DNA of 47,784 bases from an uncultured Prevotellaceae bacterium (GTDB taxonomy: Bacteria > Bacteroidota > Bacteroidia > Bacteroidales > Bacteroidaceae): the NCBI GenBank assembly GCA_902774925.1, contig CACYKE010000032.1, positions 1 to 47,784 of the forward strand, written 5' to 3'. A program made the position numbers and the translations under genes. The first letter of the stretch is position 1; every line of letters starts with the position of its first letter. Shown here piece by piece: positions 1 through 8,637 of this stretch. Under the pieces are notes generated by a model that did no database searches, was not told where the DNA came from, and saw only the letters and a list, made by a program, of their open reading frames with translations.

Positions 1-33
1 GGTTATTCCAGAAATATGTTGTACTTTTGCCAT
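1..33 (-). CDS. Start of an unidentified gene, cut by the window edge
   Basis: Only eleven codons are visible, reading MAKVQHISGIT from an ATG at 31-33 toward the left edge. The support for a real gene is the Bacteroidota-type promoter on the same strand at 104-111 and a structured leader between promoter and start. The peptide is too short to assign to a family. Confidence 0.5.
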   Translation of the reverse strand, partial: MAKVQHISGIT

Positions 34-47
34 CGCAATTGATTTGC

Positions 48-111
48 AATTCCCCCGATTTGCACTTTCCTACGGTGGTCGGGGGGATTTTTCTTATCCC
101 CTACAAAGGTA
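48..111 (-). promoter_or_regulatory. Promoter and hairpin leader of the left-edge gene
   Basis: The minus strand has TACCTTTG (104-111). The roughly 60-base leader that follows is dominated by an 11-base-pair stem, positions 48-58 pairing with 79-89 (one G-T pair, core CCCCCGA/TCGGGGG), with a 20-base loop. A second small stem (GCAA/TTGC) lies just before the ATG. Read on the plus strand the same stem is followed by a T-rich stretch, so it could also stop transcription coming from the left. A regulatory role is inference. Confidence 0.45.
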
Positions 112-158
112 CAAAATTTCTATCATATTACAAATCAATTAGTTATAAAGTTTCTTAA

Positions 159-389
159 TATTTGGCGACACACCCTATCTATCACACGCTTGCACTAAAG
201 CTATTATTCCAACTCATTTTCAGGAACTATCTCCCACAAAACGAATGGATTTTGGCCGTATATGCCATTCTTATTACAATGGGACTGCTTTATCTGTCTC
301 GTTACAAAGTTTTCAACACACTGCTCAATCCTATCAGTGATTATCGAGAATCCAAGCATAGAGCGAATCTTAATAATAGTGAAAAATAA
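159..389 (+). pseudogene. C-terminal remnant of an acyltransferase-3 membrane protein
   Basis: The frame from 159 to the stop at 387-389 encodes about 76 residues that align by eye with the last 70 residues of the complete acyltransferase at 6418-7416: a YHT/YHS start, a hydrophobic segment, then 'NxLLNPIS' against 'NILMNPVS'. A stop codon lies directly upstream at 156-158 and there is no good start (only TTG at 162). Full-length family members have about 330-360 residues and 10 membrane segments, so only the last one or two helices remain. I read it as a relic left by rearrangement at the island edge. Confidence 0.7.
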
Positions 390-422
390 AACTCAAGAAT
401 TGTTTTTCTAAATTATTATATG

Positions 423-431
423 TATATTTGC
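423..431 (+). promoter_or_regulatory. Promoter (-7 element) of the GT2/Stealth pair
   Basis: TATATTTGC fits the Bacteroidota TAnnTTTG element, 23 bases before the ATG at 455. It would drive both 455-1483 and 1485-2495. Confidence 0.6.
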
Positions 432-454
432 ATCAGAATAGAAATGACTAAAGT

Positions 455-1483
455 ATGGACCTAAGCATTATCGTTCCTGTCTATAATGTTGAAAAGTATA
501 TCAGACCTTGTATTGAAAGTATTTTCAACCAAGGGTTTGATGATGCTGACTTTGAGGTTATCATAATAAACGATGGAAGTACTGACCGTAGCATGGAGAT
601 GATTACCGACATCATCGGCCAACATCAAAACATTACTGTCATCAATCAGGAAAATCAAGGTTTGTCTGTAACCCGAAATAATGGGATAGCAGTCGCAAAA
701 GGTGATTATATCCTCATGCCTGACTCCGATGACCTACTGATAGAGCATAGTCTGAAACCTCTTTTAGAGAAAGCCTTGGAAACAAAAGCAGATGTAGTGG
801 TTGCAGACTTCTATGAAATGACTAATGACGAAATTGAATCCTTAAAAATCAATCTTCCAAACTTTGCAGACATCAATATTGAGGAAAAAACGGGGGAACA
901 AATGTTCTTTGAATTCCTCAAACCTCACAATTATACTGTCTGGCGATCTCTTTACAAGAAAGACTTCTTAAGTAATCACAAGATAACGTTCTATCCCGGT
1001 ATTTATTGTCAAGACAAACCGTTTACTCACGAAATATATTTAAAAGCCAAGACATGTATCAAAGCGTCGTGGCCCATTTACATATACAGACGCCACCCAC
1101 AAGGCATATCATACACCATGTCAGAGAAATATGCAAAAGACTATTGTAAGATTATCAACATCATGTGGGATATGGCTTCAGATCTGGATTTGTCACCAAG
1201 AATAAGGAAAAAAATGTTCGACCATACATTTAATGCTTTTACCATGTTGTCAAGCAGGCTAATACATGAATATAATAGCATTAGCAAAAGTGCTGAGATC
1301 ATTGATTATTTAAATACAATTGCCCCCAATTTACATTTCAGTCATGGTCTCAAACAGAAAATATTTACCATGATGTTAAAAAAATGTCCGCATACATATA
1401 TACGCTTACGATATTTTTACAGCATTATTTGGGAAGATAAAATTCATCCCTATATACGACATCATTCATTCAAAAAAATTTAG
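455..1483 (+). CDS. Family 2 glycosyltransferase
   Basis: 342 residues. The N-terminal GT-A domain starts 'LSIIVPVYN', continues with 'INDGSTD' (about residues 38-44) and has the metal/nucleotide-sugar binding DSDD at 90-93, as in inverting GT2 enzymes that add a sugar to a polysaccharide repeat unit at the cytoplasmic membrane. The C-terminal 130 residues are basic and rich in aromatic residues, as in many capsule GT2s. The gene is separated by a single base from the Stealth gene downstream, so the two are probably cotranscribed and coupled. Donor and acceptor cannot be told from sequence. Confidence 0.9.
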   Translation: MDLSIIVPVYNVEKYIRPCIESIFNQGFDDADFEVIIINDGSTDRSMEMITDIIGQHQNITVINQENQGLSVTRNNGIAVAKGDYILMPDSDDLLIEHSLKPLLEKALETKADVVVADFYEMTNDEIESLKINLPNFADINIEEKTGEQMFFEFLKPHNYTVWRSLYKKDFLSNHKITFYPGIYCQDKPFTHEIYLKAKTCIKASWPIYIYRRHPQGISYTMSEKYAKDYCKIINIMWDMASDLDLSPRIRKKMFDHTFNAFTMLSSRLIHEYNSISKSAEIIDYLNTIAPNLHFSHGLKQKIFTMMLKKCPHTYIRLRYFYSIIWEDKIHPYIRHHSFKKI

Positions 1484-1484
1484 T

Positions 1485-2495
1485 ATGGATATAGATTTTG
1501 TTGTTCTTTGGCTCGACTCAAACGACCCTAAGTGGCAAAGTGATTATGCGAAATATAGTCCCCAAACAAAAACGGGAAAAGAGAACGTGCGGTTCCGTGA
1601 TCACGACACATTCAGATATTGGTTCAGAGCAGTTGAAACATATGCGCCCTGGGTACACAAGGTTTTCCTTATAACCAATGGCAAATTCCCTGATTGGATC
1701 AACAAAGATTGTCCTAAACTGGAACTAGTAGAGCATACGGACTATATACCAGAGGAATACCTGCCAACATTCAACTCTGGCGTAATTGAAATCTTTTTGA
1801 ACAGGATTAAAGGATTATCTGAACATTTCGTTTATTTCAACGATGACTTCTTCCTAAACGCACCTGTCAGACCAGATTATTATTTCAAACATGGACTACC
1901 ATGCGATAATAATAAAGAATCATTTTTTAATGTCCCCATTTACACTAAAGAGGACAGATTTGGAATAACAATTACAATGTTAGCTAATATTGGTATAGTA
2001 AACGGTCATTTTAACAGGTGGAAAACCGTACGTCAATCACCTATGCGTTGGTTTGGGACACACCTCGGAATTAAAGGGCTCATTACGAGTTGTCTATTAG
2101 CAAAACAAAGACTCTTTATTGGATTCACCAATTATCACATAGAGCAAGCTTTCCTAAAATCCATATTCGATGATGTCTGGGAAAAAGAGGAAGAATTTAT
2201 GAAAAAAAGTTGCACAAGGTTTAGGATTGACGTTTGTGTAAATCAGTACATTTTCCGCTATTGGCAATTTGCCTCAAATAAGTTTTATCCTAAGAAAAGA
2301 AGTCGGGCTTTTTTCTTCTTAAGTAACAGAAAAGTACTTAAAGAATTAGAGAAGACAATGATGAATGAAACATGTAAATCCTTCTGCCTAAATGATAGTC
2401 CATTCTGTCGTGACGAGGATTACAAGTATCTAAAAAAGAATCTACCTTTGTTGTTTGAAAAGAAATTTCCCCAAAAGTCATCTTTTGAGCAATAG
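1485..2495 (+). CDS. Stealth-family capsular polysaccharide phosphotransferase
   Basis: 336 residues with the conserved regions of Stealth proteins in order: CR1 'DIDFVVLWLD' at residues 2-11; CR2 from about 37 to 128, including 'RFRDHD', 'YAPWV', 'PTFNS' and 'FNDDFF'; a CR3-like segment around 'HIEQAF' (about 215-265); and a short CR4-like 'CLND' near 305. Stealth proteins transfer sugar-1-phosphate from UDP-sugars, building phosphodiester-linked polymers such as bacterial capsules; the eukaryotic relative is GlcNAc-1-phosphotransferase. The start is one base after the stop of the upstream GT2. It ends two bases before a convergent gene, with no terminator between. It implies a phosphodiester linkage in the surface polymer (inference). 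Confidence 0.9.
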   Translation: MDIDFVVLWLDSNDPKWQSDYAKYSPQTKTGKENVRFRDHDTFRYWFRAVETYAPWVHKVFLITNGKFPDWINKDCPKLELVEHTDYIPEEYLPTFNSGVIEIFLNRIKGLSEHFVYFNDDFFLNAPVRPDYYFKHGLPCDNNKESFFNVPIYTKEDRFGITITMLANIGIVNGHFNRWKTVRQSPMRWFGTHLGIKGLITSCLLAKQRLFIGFTNYHIEQAFLKSIFDDVWEKEEEFMKKSCTRFRIDVCVNQYIFRYWQFASNKFYPKKRSRAFFFLSNRKVLKELEKTMMNETCKSFCLNDSPFCRDEDYKYLKKNLPLLFEKKFPQKSSFEQ

Positions 2496-2497
2496 CA

Positions 2498-3535
2498 TCA
2501 AATCCATTTCATCATTTTTCCTATGACATAGGCTGTCCCTACAGAAAGAAATGATGGTAATACACTTATCAAATAGAATATAATATGAAAAGTCCTGTAG
2601 CGCTTAAACTTTAGAATCTCCGCCAATGTAGCAGGATGTTTTAATTCTTGACGTATTTCCCTATTCGACAAAGGCTCAGTAAAACGCTTACGATGGCGCA
2701 AAGCAACGCAGACAGCACGAAACTTATGCTTCATAACCCTTGCACAATGGACATCATAGAATGAGCGATCTTTTAAACGGGCACATCTTTCTGTCATCTT
2801 TGCATCTGTTTTGAAGCGTTCTCTGATTTCAGCTACAGGAATATGCTCTCGAACCTGATTACCCATAATTGAACCTGGACGAATAACATAATTATAGGTA
2901 ATATCCGGTAACAAAACCGCACAACTAACTTCCGAATAATAGTCCGACAAAAACAAAGAATCTTCGTCTTTCCTTGCTGCAAAACGCAAATTGTTCGTAT
3001 TCAAAAATTCCCGCGAAAACAAAATGTTACACGCTGTAATTGCAATATGCCATCGTAAATCTGAACAAACAAAATTGGCGAAAGCATCCTTACCTTCTAT
3101 TATTTGGTAAGAAGAGTATTGCAATGTAGGAAGTTCATCATTTGTTCCCCAAATGACCTTTCTCATAGATGCAATAACAACATCGGTATGGTGGAGAACA
3201 GCTTGGTCAACCATTAATTGTATTGTTTGAGGCTCTATGTAATCATCAGAATCAATAAAATAGATAAATTCACCCTGCGCATTTTCAATAACAGTGTTAC
3301 GTGCCTCACCAAGTCCCTTATTTTGGGAATGCTTTACTATTTTTATTAGTTGTCCATTAGAATGAGATTGTTGGATATCTGCAACAATCGCCATGGACTT
3401 ATCCGTACCCAAATCATCAACCACCAGAATCTCAAGATTCTGATACGTCTGATTTAACACAGATAATAGACATTTCTCTATATATGATTCCACGTTATAA
3501 ACAGGAATGCCAATTGTTATTAAAGGATTATTCAT
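2498..3535 (-). CDS. Family 2 glycosyltransferase
   Basis: 345 residues; GT-A domain with 'ITIGIPVYN' at 6-14, 'VVDDLGTD' near 38-45 and DSDD at 95-98. It is the last gene of a three-gene minus-strand unit (5513 to 2498), with one base between it and the upstream GT4. The C-terminal region (an SNREIRQ motif, then HPAT, then a hydrophobic stretch) is shared with the GT2 at 8638-9684, so the two are paralogues. The hydrophobic end may anchor it to the membrane. Sugar specificity is unknown. Confidence 0.9.
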   Translation of the reverse strand: MNNPLITIGIPVYNVESYIEKCLLSVLNQTYQNLEILVVDDLGTDKSMAIVADIQQSHSNGQLIKIVKHSQNKGLGEARNTVIENAQGEFIYFIDSDDYIEPQTIQLMVDQAVLHHTDVVIASMRKVIWGTNDELPTLQYSSYQIIEGKDAFANFVCSDLRWHIAITACNILFSREFLNTNNLRFAARKDEDSLFLSDYYSEVSCAVLLPDITYNYVIRPGSIMGNQVREHIPVAEIRERFKTDAKMTERCARLKDRSFYDVHCARVMKHKFRAVCVALRHRKRFTEPLSNREIRQELKHPATLAEILKFKRYRTFHIIFYLISVLPSFLSVGTAYVIGKMMKWI

Positions 3536-3536
3536 A

Positions 3537-4655
3537 TTATAATAATTGTTTAAATAATTGTTTCCAAAGAGACATTATATGATTTACATCATATATTTGA
3601 GATGAAACAATTCCAGCTTTACCTATCTTAACACGTAACTCTTGATTATCCATTAATAAACACACTTTATCAACAAACTCTTCCAATTTCCTTTGACGAA
3701 CAAGAAAGCCATCAACGCCATCCGTGACAATCTCAGCTGGGCCATATGGACAGTCAAAGGCAACGACAGGAAGTCCACAACTCATTGCCTCTGGAAGAAC
3801 CAGTCCGAATGGTTCGTAACGTGATGTCATCAACAACATGGAACTTCTAAGATATTCTTCGAAAATAGTTGAGGTGGGTTCATGAACGACAATATTGATG
3901 TCCATTCCTCGTATTTGGGACTGAAGCATCTCTTTTTCACTACCATAGCCACCAAAGATATGAAGTTGCCAATCTGGATGCCGCTGACTAACAAGGCTCC
4001 AAATTCGCAAAAGAGATGGAATATCTTTCTGGTATGTATAACGTCCTACAAATATCGCTGATTTAGTGCAACAATCACTATATCTTCCTGTATTATTCAG
4101 ATGTACTACATTAGGAATCACCTGAACATGCGGATTGAGCTTCTTCCATTCCGATGCATCACCTTGTGTTAAAGCGACAACCATTTGGACTTTTTTCACA
4201 GCCCGAAAGTACCACTGTGTTTGGATTTTTTGTAACAAAGAAAGTTTCTCAAACTTGTATGCCAGAAAGGAATTATGAGATTCATATACAACGGGAATTG
4301 TTCTCTTGACTTTTATTACAGAAGGAAGATACTCTTGTCTTGTGCATATAATTACATCTGGCGAGAATGACTGAATCCAAGCAGCCATACGCTGCCGGAA
4401 CTGTTGTTGAAGTTTGAAAAATAAACGGTAGCGCTTCCAGCCCGAATAACGATACACCCGATGGAACATGATACCCAAATCATGACATTCCACTTTAGGA
4501 TTTAAGGGGAAAACGATGGGATGATTCCCCTGATTGGCAACCAACAGACAGACTTCACAACCGCCATATTCGACAAGCCAATTCAACTTATCTGTTAAGA
4601 CTCGTTCTATTCCGCCATGGATGGCTAATGTATTTTCAACATATAGCAATTTCAT
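3537..4655 (-). CDS. Family 4 glycosyltransferase
   Basis: 372 residues, GT-B fold. The N-terminal half has 'HGGIERV' (13-19), the acceptor-side glycine-rich loop of GT4 enzymes; the C-terminal half has 'FVGRY' near 202-206 and the E-x7-E nucleotide-sugar motif with E281 and E289 (EPFGLVLPE), followed by 'AMSCGLPVV'. GT4s are retaining transferases for polysaccharide assembly. It lies three bases after the upstream GT2 and one base before the downstream GT2. Together with the latter it forms one of two GT4-GT2 pairs in this island. Confidence 0.9.
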   Translation of the reverse strand: MKLLYVENTLAIHGGIERVLTDKLNWLVEYGGCEVCLLVANQGNHPIVFPLNPKVECHDLGIMFHRVYRYSGWKRYRLFFKLQQQFRQRMAAWIQSFSPDVIICTRQEYLPSVIKVKRTIPVVYESHNSFLAYKFEKLSLLQKIQTQWYFRAVKKVQMVVALTQGDASEWKKLNPHVQVIPNVVHLNNTGRYSDCCTKSAIFVGRYTYQKDIPSLLRIWSLVSQRHPDWQLHIFGGYGSEKEMLQSQIRGMDINIVVHEPTSTIFEEYLRSSMLLMTSRYEPFGLVLPEAMSCGLPVVAFDCPYGPAEIVTDGVDGFLVRQRKLEEFVDKVCLLMDNQELRVKIGKAGIVSSQIYDVNHIMSLWKQLFKQLL

Positions 4656-4658
4656 TGG

Positions 4659-5513
4659 CTAATTCTGTTTGACTAAATTATCCTCACGATCCTCGTAATG
4701 GTCTTTCTTGGAAAAAATACGAGTGATTCCCTTCCCTTGTATCTTCACATGATGGAGAAAGCTCTGCCACACGGACTGATTACCAATAGTACCATAGCCT
4801 GTTATGGCACGACAACGACGGTCACGCACAAACTTAATCTTACCATATTTCTTCAAAGACAATGCCATAGAGCCGTCTTCGCCACGGATAATGTCTACCC
4901 GATATTCTTCTTTGCGGCCAAAATCGGCATTATAGGCAAAGACCAAACCACGCACGCTCAGCTCCGGACGATTAAAATGCTGAATCCATAAGAACAGGTC
5001 ACGGCACATCTCAAAAAGTTTAAGTCCTAATTTACTATGATTGGCATCTGGAAAATACCCCCACGTTGCAGACACTGCAACAACACCAGGCTTCATTAAA
5101 TGATCCAGCATTATCTCATAATACTGCGGGGGATAGATGGTGTCACTATCCACATCGAAATAATACTTTCCACGTGAGTGTTGCAGACCACATCGACGGG
5201 CGTAGCCACAGGAATGCTGGTATTCAGTATAATACGGAATGCCTGATTTCTCGTATATCTCTGCTGTTCGATCCTTTGAGTCGTTATCGACACCTATGAT
5301 TTCCACAGGATATTTACACTTGATTTCACTGATTGCCCAAAGACAAGCCTGCAAATGCGTCTCCTCGTTATAGCCAATCACTACAATACTCGCTAAAGGC
5401 TCAGGACTCTGAAGTTTTGCCAACCTCTCTCGCGTACCAGTTATAATATCCTCAGGAACCTCGCTAAAAGGTTTCCCGTATATCGTCATGTATTTTTCGT
5501 ACCATTTTGTCAT
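4659..5513 (-). CDS. Family 2 glycosyltransferase
   Basis: 284 residues. After a roughly 40-residue N-terminal extension, the GT-A domain begins 'SIVVIGYNEE', with 'VDNDSKDRT' and the acidic metal-binding 'DVDSDT' near residue 120. This resembles GT2 enzymes with a GYNEE start rather than the capsule type at 455. It is the first gene of the 5513-2498 unit and has its own promoter at 5530-5538. Substrate unknown. Confidence 0.85.
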   Translation of the reverse strand: MTKWYEKYMTIYGKPFSEVPEDIITGTRERLAKLQSPEPLASIVVIGYNEETHLQACLWAISEIKCKYPVEIIGVDNDSKDRTAEIYEKSGIPYYTEYQHSCGYARRCGLQHSRGKYYFDVDSDTIYPPQYYEIMLDHLMKPGVVAVSATWGYFPDANHSKLGLKLFEMCRDLFLWIQHFNRPELSVRGLVFAYNADFGRKEEYRVDIIRGEDGSMALSLKKYGKIKFVRDRRCRAITGYGTIGNQSVWQSFLHHVKIQGKGITRIFSKKDHYEDREDNLVKQN

Positions 5514-5529
5514 ATTTGTTACTTTTTGT

Positions 5530-5538
5530 GCAAAGATA
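5530..5538 (-). promoter_or_regulatory. Promoter of the GT2-GT4-GT2 unit
   Basis: On the minus strand this reads TATCTTTGC, a perfect TAnnTTTGC element, 16 bases before the ATG at 5513. Confidence 0.65.
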
Positions 5539-5587
5539 AAGAAAAGTTTTCAAACTACAAAATAATATCACATAAAAAAATATTAAT

Positions 5588-6421
5588 CTAAACATCATTA
5601 TAACAATCATTGGTAAAACGTTCTTGGAGCCATGATTTAATGTCGTTTTTAAGTTCATCGTGCCATTTGAATGATTTTCTATATCCCCAACCATGACCTC
5701 CTGAAGGATATACCACTAATTTTACAGGTCTTCTATGTTTTCGTATTTCTTCAGAATACAGAATTGAATTATTGGGATTGACAGTACTGTCATTTTTCGA
5801 CACGGCAATGAATGTGGGCGGAATTGTGGTAGAAACATGTAACTCACTACTAAATTGCTCATCAGTTGCTCTTGATGATCTTTCTCCTAACAGGCGATCA
5901 TGCGACCATTTGTGGGTAAGCTCTTCTCTCATGGAGATAACGGGATATAATAAGATAGCGAAATCTGGACGGATCAGACTATTCTCTGATACTGAAGCTA
6001 AGGACACAAGGTGACCTCCTGCCGAAAAGCCCATCATTCCTATGTAGTCTTTTCTTAAGGCATTTATAGCTGAATGATGTCGAAGAAAGTACATGGCATC
6101 TTTAATATCTGTCATAGGTTTCTTAGGATTTTTCTGAGGCATCCTATATTCCAAAACAGCCACGTTAAAATTCTGTTTTATAAAAAAAGGGACCCAAAAA
6201 TACCCTTCAGTCCATCTGCCAAGTGAGGCATATCCGCCACCTGGGCATAATAATATCATTCGTTGTTTATTTTCTTTGTTACAGCAATAGAATACTGTTA
6301 ATTTTGCCCCATGCGGGAGTGTTATTCTTTCTACATGCCTCAGACCTTCAAAAAGGGCAATGCCTGTAAGTGTAAGAATAACAAGTATAATTACAATAAA
6401 TATCTTTTTTCTTCTATTCAT
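5588..6421 (-). CDS. Membrane-anchored alpha/beta hydrolase (esterase-like)
   Basis: 277 residues. One hydrophobic segment at about 7-24 suggests a signal anchor. The hydrolase fold shows an oxyanion 'CPGGGY' (59-64), nucleophile elbow GFSAGGH (Ser133), a candidate acid Asp211 in 'KNDS' and His243 in 'GGHGWGY', like the BD-FAE/acetylesterase group. Its ATG overlaps the stop of the acyltransferase gene by four bases (ATGA), so the pair is translationally coupled. An acylating membrane enzyme coupled to a deacylase suggests control of O-acylation of the polysaccharide; that link is inference. Confidence 0.8.
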   Translation of the reverse strand: MNRRKKIFIVIILVILTLTGIALFEGLRHVERITLPHGAKLTVFYCCNKENKQRMILLCPGGGYASLGRWTEGYFWVPFFIKQNFNVAVLEYRMPQKNPKKPMTDIKDAMYFLRHHSAINALRKDYIGMMGFSAGGHLVSLASVSENSLIRPDFAILLYPVISMREELTHKWSHDRLLGERSSRATDEQFSSELHVSTTIPPTFIAVSKNDSTVNPNNSILYSEEIRKHRRPVKLVVYPSGGHGWGYRKSFKWHDELKNDIKSWLQERFTNDCYNDV

Positions 6422-7416
6422 GTTCTAGCAACCTTTACTTTTTCGATAAGAAAAGAAACAGGATTCATTAGAATATTAAAGAACCTCACTTTTGATAAAA
6501 CTATCAAGAAAACAATGATGAATATTGTGTATCCTATCAAAAAGAACTCGTTACCTGCAATATAACCGTGAGTTATTAGAAATCTAAATGCCAATACGAT
6601 AAAAGAATGATACATATAGATGAAAAGTGTCTTTTTTCCTAATTGCGGAAAGACATCATAGCTTAAAGCGATTCGCATGATGAAGATACTTATGATAATA
6701 GCTGAAATATATACCAAACCTCTGAAGATAAATAAATATAAAGGAGATGTTTGTGTATAATCCCCAAAATATGATACATGACAATATATGATATACCCAA
6801 TATCAAAGTTTAATAAGAAATAGAACAGAAAAAAAATAATGACAATCCCCGCGAATGCATCATAAACTGGTAACCTCATAATGCGTGATTTAATGTCAAT
6901 CTTTATAGAATAATACCCTAACAGAAAATAGGGAAAGAATGCAAATAACTTTTGAAATGTTCTGACAGGAACGAATCCCCAGAATAAAGCCAACAAGAAA
7001 CTGATCAATATCATTATCACACACTGATGTTCCCTTATTCTTTGTGGTGTAAAATAAATAAAGAGTCTGTAAATTATCAAATATCCGATATACCACATTG
7101 TTCCTTTAGGGAATATTACACTGCTGACGTAATTCAATGTATTTCCTATCATAATAACCTTGAAACATCTTATTATTTGAAATACGATATAGGTTTCAAT
7201 TAATAATATAATTCCTTTTCTGTATTTTTTGCGATCTTTAACCTGAGAAAAACGACCGGATATAAATAAGAAAAAGCCCATGTGGAAAGTGTATATAAAA
7301 TTGTACATGGCACGATTATAGCTTCCATCAGGAGCAAAAATCTCTATCATGTGCCCATATACCACAAAGGAAATGAGGATGAATTTCAATGAATCCCAGA
7401 ATTTGTCTCTTTCCAT
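6418..7416 (-). CDS. Acyltransferase family 3 membrane protein
   Basis: 332 residues from the ATG at 7416, chosen because the promoter element at 7449-7457 lies inside the longer open frame and because 'RDKFWDSLKF' is a typical N-terminus for this family. It carries about ten hydrophobic segments and a conserved His in 'VVYGHMIEIF', with 'FIYTFHMGFFLFISG' typical of O-acetyltransferases acting on surface sugars (OafA/WbbJ-like fold group). It is coupled to the downstream hydrolase by a 4-base overlap. Confidence 0.85.
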   Translation of the reverse strand: MERDKFWDSLKFILISFVVYGHMIEIFAPDGSYNRAMYNFIYTFHMGFFLFISGRFSQVKDRKKYRKGIILLIETYIVFQIIRCFKVIMIGNTLNYVSSVIFPKGTMWYIGYLIIYRLFIYFTPQRIREHQCVIMILISFLLALFWGFVPVRTFQKLFAFFPYFLLGYYSIKIDIKSRIMRLPVYDAFAGIVIIFFLFYFLLNFDIGYIIYCHVSYFGDYTQTSPLYLFIFRGLVYISAIIISIFIMRIALSYDVFPQLGKKTLFIYMYHSFIVLAFRFLITHGYIAGNEFFLIGYTIFIIVFLIVLSKVRFFNILMNPVSFLIEKVKVART

Positions 7417-7448
7417 TTTATTTATCCATAAATATATAGAAATTTTTT

Positions 7449-7457
7449 GCGAAGGTA
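7449..7457 (-). promoter_or_regulatory. Promoter of the acyltransferase-hydrolase pair
   Basis: Minus strand TACCTTCGC, one mismatch to TAnnTTTGC, 32 bases before the ATG at 7416. Confidence 0.5.
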
Positions 7458-7519
7458 AACAAAATCCATGAAAATGCCAAATATTAAACATTATTTTTTG
7501 CTATTTCAAGATTTTATAC

Positions 7520-7528
7520 TATTTTTGC
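7520..7528 (+). promoter_or_regulatory. Promoter of the second acyltransferase
   Basis: TATTTTTGC on the plus strand, 36 bases before the ATG at 7565, diverging from the promoter at 7449-7457. Confidence 0.5.
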
Positions 7529-7564
7529 AAATGATATTTAGAGTATTTTGATTATCTACATAAA

Positions 7565-8632
7565 ATGAGCAATAAAATCATCATTGTTAACAGACTTAAT
7601 TGGATTGACTGGGCAAAAACCATAGCTATCCTATTTGTCGTGTTCGGTCATATACCAGAAAAAAATGGGAGCTTTGGAATTTATTATACATATCTATTTC
7701 ATATGCCACTTTTTTTCTTTATATCCGGGTTTCTAACAAAGAAAGAATATTTTTGTTCTACAACACTAAAAAAATATTGGCATACACTTATCATCCCCTA
7801 TTTCTGCTACAATATCGTATTTTACCCCTACTGGACTGTCAAACACATCATAGATTTTCCAAATGCAGGATGGTTTGACTTTATCAAGCCACTTATTGGC
7901 ACTGTTCTATTGCAGTTAAGCACTCCTATTTCTGTTTGTCTAAACGGTGTAACATGGTTTATTGCTGCTCTTCTTGTAATGAAAATCATTCTATCAATAT
8001 GCAACAATCATAAATATGGTCTGAGGTTTATGACAATACTGGCCATTTTAGCTGCGCTACTGTATATTTACAATGAACATTATAGATTATATACAAATTT
8101 TCCATTAGTGGGTTTTGTCAGATGTCTGCCGTATTTCTTTATAGGCTATTTATGCAATCAAAACAATATCATTCAAAAAAGACCACAGAAAAAAGACTAT
8201 TTTATCTGCATTGCTGGTATTACAATTAGTCTCATTGCCTGCACATATGGAAGGACTTCTAATGGTCTTATCGCTTTCGGTATTTATTCTTGGATTATAT
8301 CCATTGCAGCTATTGGAGGGCTTCTTAGCTTTTGTAAATTGCTAGATAAGGTTCATCTAAGTATTATAGATAATGTTTCTATTGGAACAGTTGTTATTAT
8401 GGGACTCCACTGGATTCTAATCGGCGTCACCAATTTTACCTTGCAAAAACTTCTGCATATTTCAAACATTGTGTACCCACTATGGGTTGCCATAGCCTTG
8501 ACATTATTATTTACCACAATCATATACCCTGTTATTCTTTTTTTCAAAAACAACTATCCTTTCATGTTGGGAAAACAAAGCACTAAAGTTCAAACAGACA
8601 ATACTTCCAATGTCAACACGCCTTTCATTTAA
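7565..8632 (+). CDS. Acyltransferase family 3 membrane protein
   Basis: 355 residues. The N-terminus 'RLNWIDWAKTIAILFVVFGHIPE' contains the conserved family His, followed by 'LFHMPLFFFISGF', and hydrophobic segments continue to near residue 335. This is the second complete acyltransferase-3 in the island and is not a close copy of the first. It probably adds an acyl group to a sugar at the membrane. It ends five bases before a convergent gene, with no visible terminator. Confidence 0.87.
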   Translation: MSNKIIIVNRLNWIDWAKTIAILFVVFGHIPEKNGSFGIYYTYLFHMPLFFFISGFLTKKEYFCSTTLKKYWHTLIIPYFCYNIVFYPYWTVKHIIDFPNAGWFDFIKPLIGTVLLQLSTPISVCLNGVTWFIAALLVMKIILSICNNHKYGLRFMTILAILAALLYIYNEHYRLYTNFPLVGFVRCLPYFFIGYLCNQNNIIQKRPQKKDYFICIAGITISLIACTYGRTSNGLIAFGIYSWIISIAAIGGLLSFCKLLDKVHLSIIDNVSIGTVVIMGLHWILIGVTNFTLQKLLHISNIVYPLWVAIALTLLFTTIIYPVILFFKNNYPFMLGKQSTKVQTDNTSNVNTPFI

Positions 8633-8637
8633 TTATA

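Noticed and set aside
5464-5694. A 76-codon minus-strand frame spanning the GT2 promoter
   Set aside because: It overlaps the ends of two real genes and the promoter at 5530-5538.
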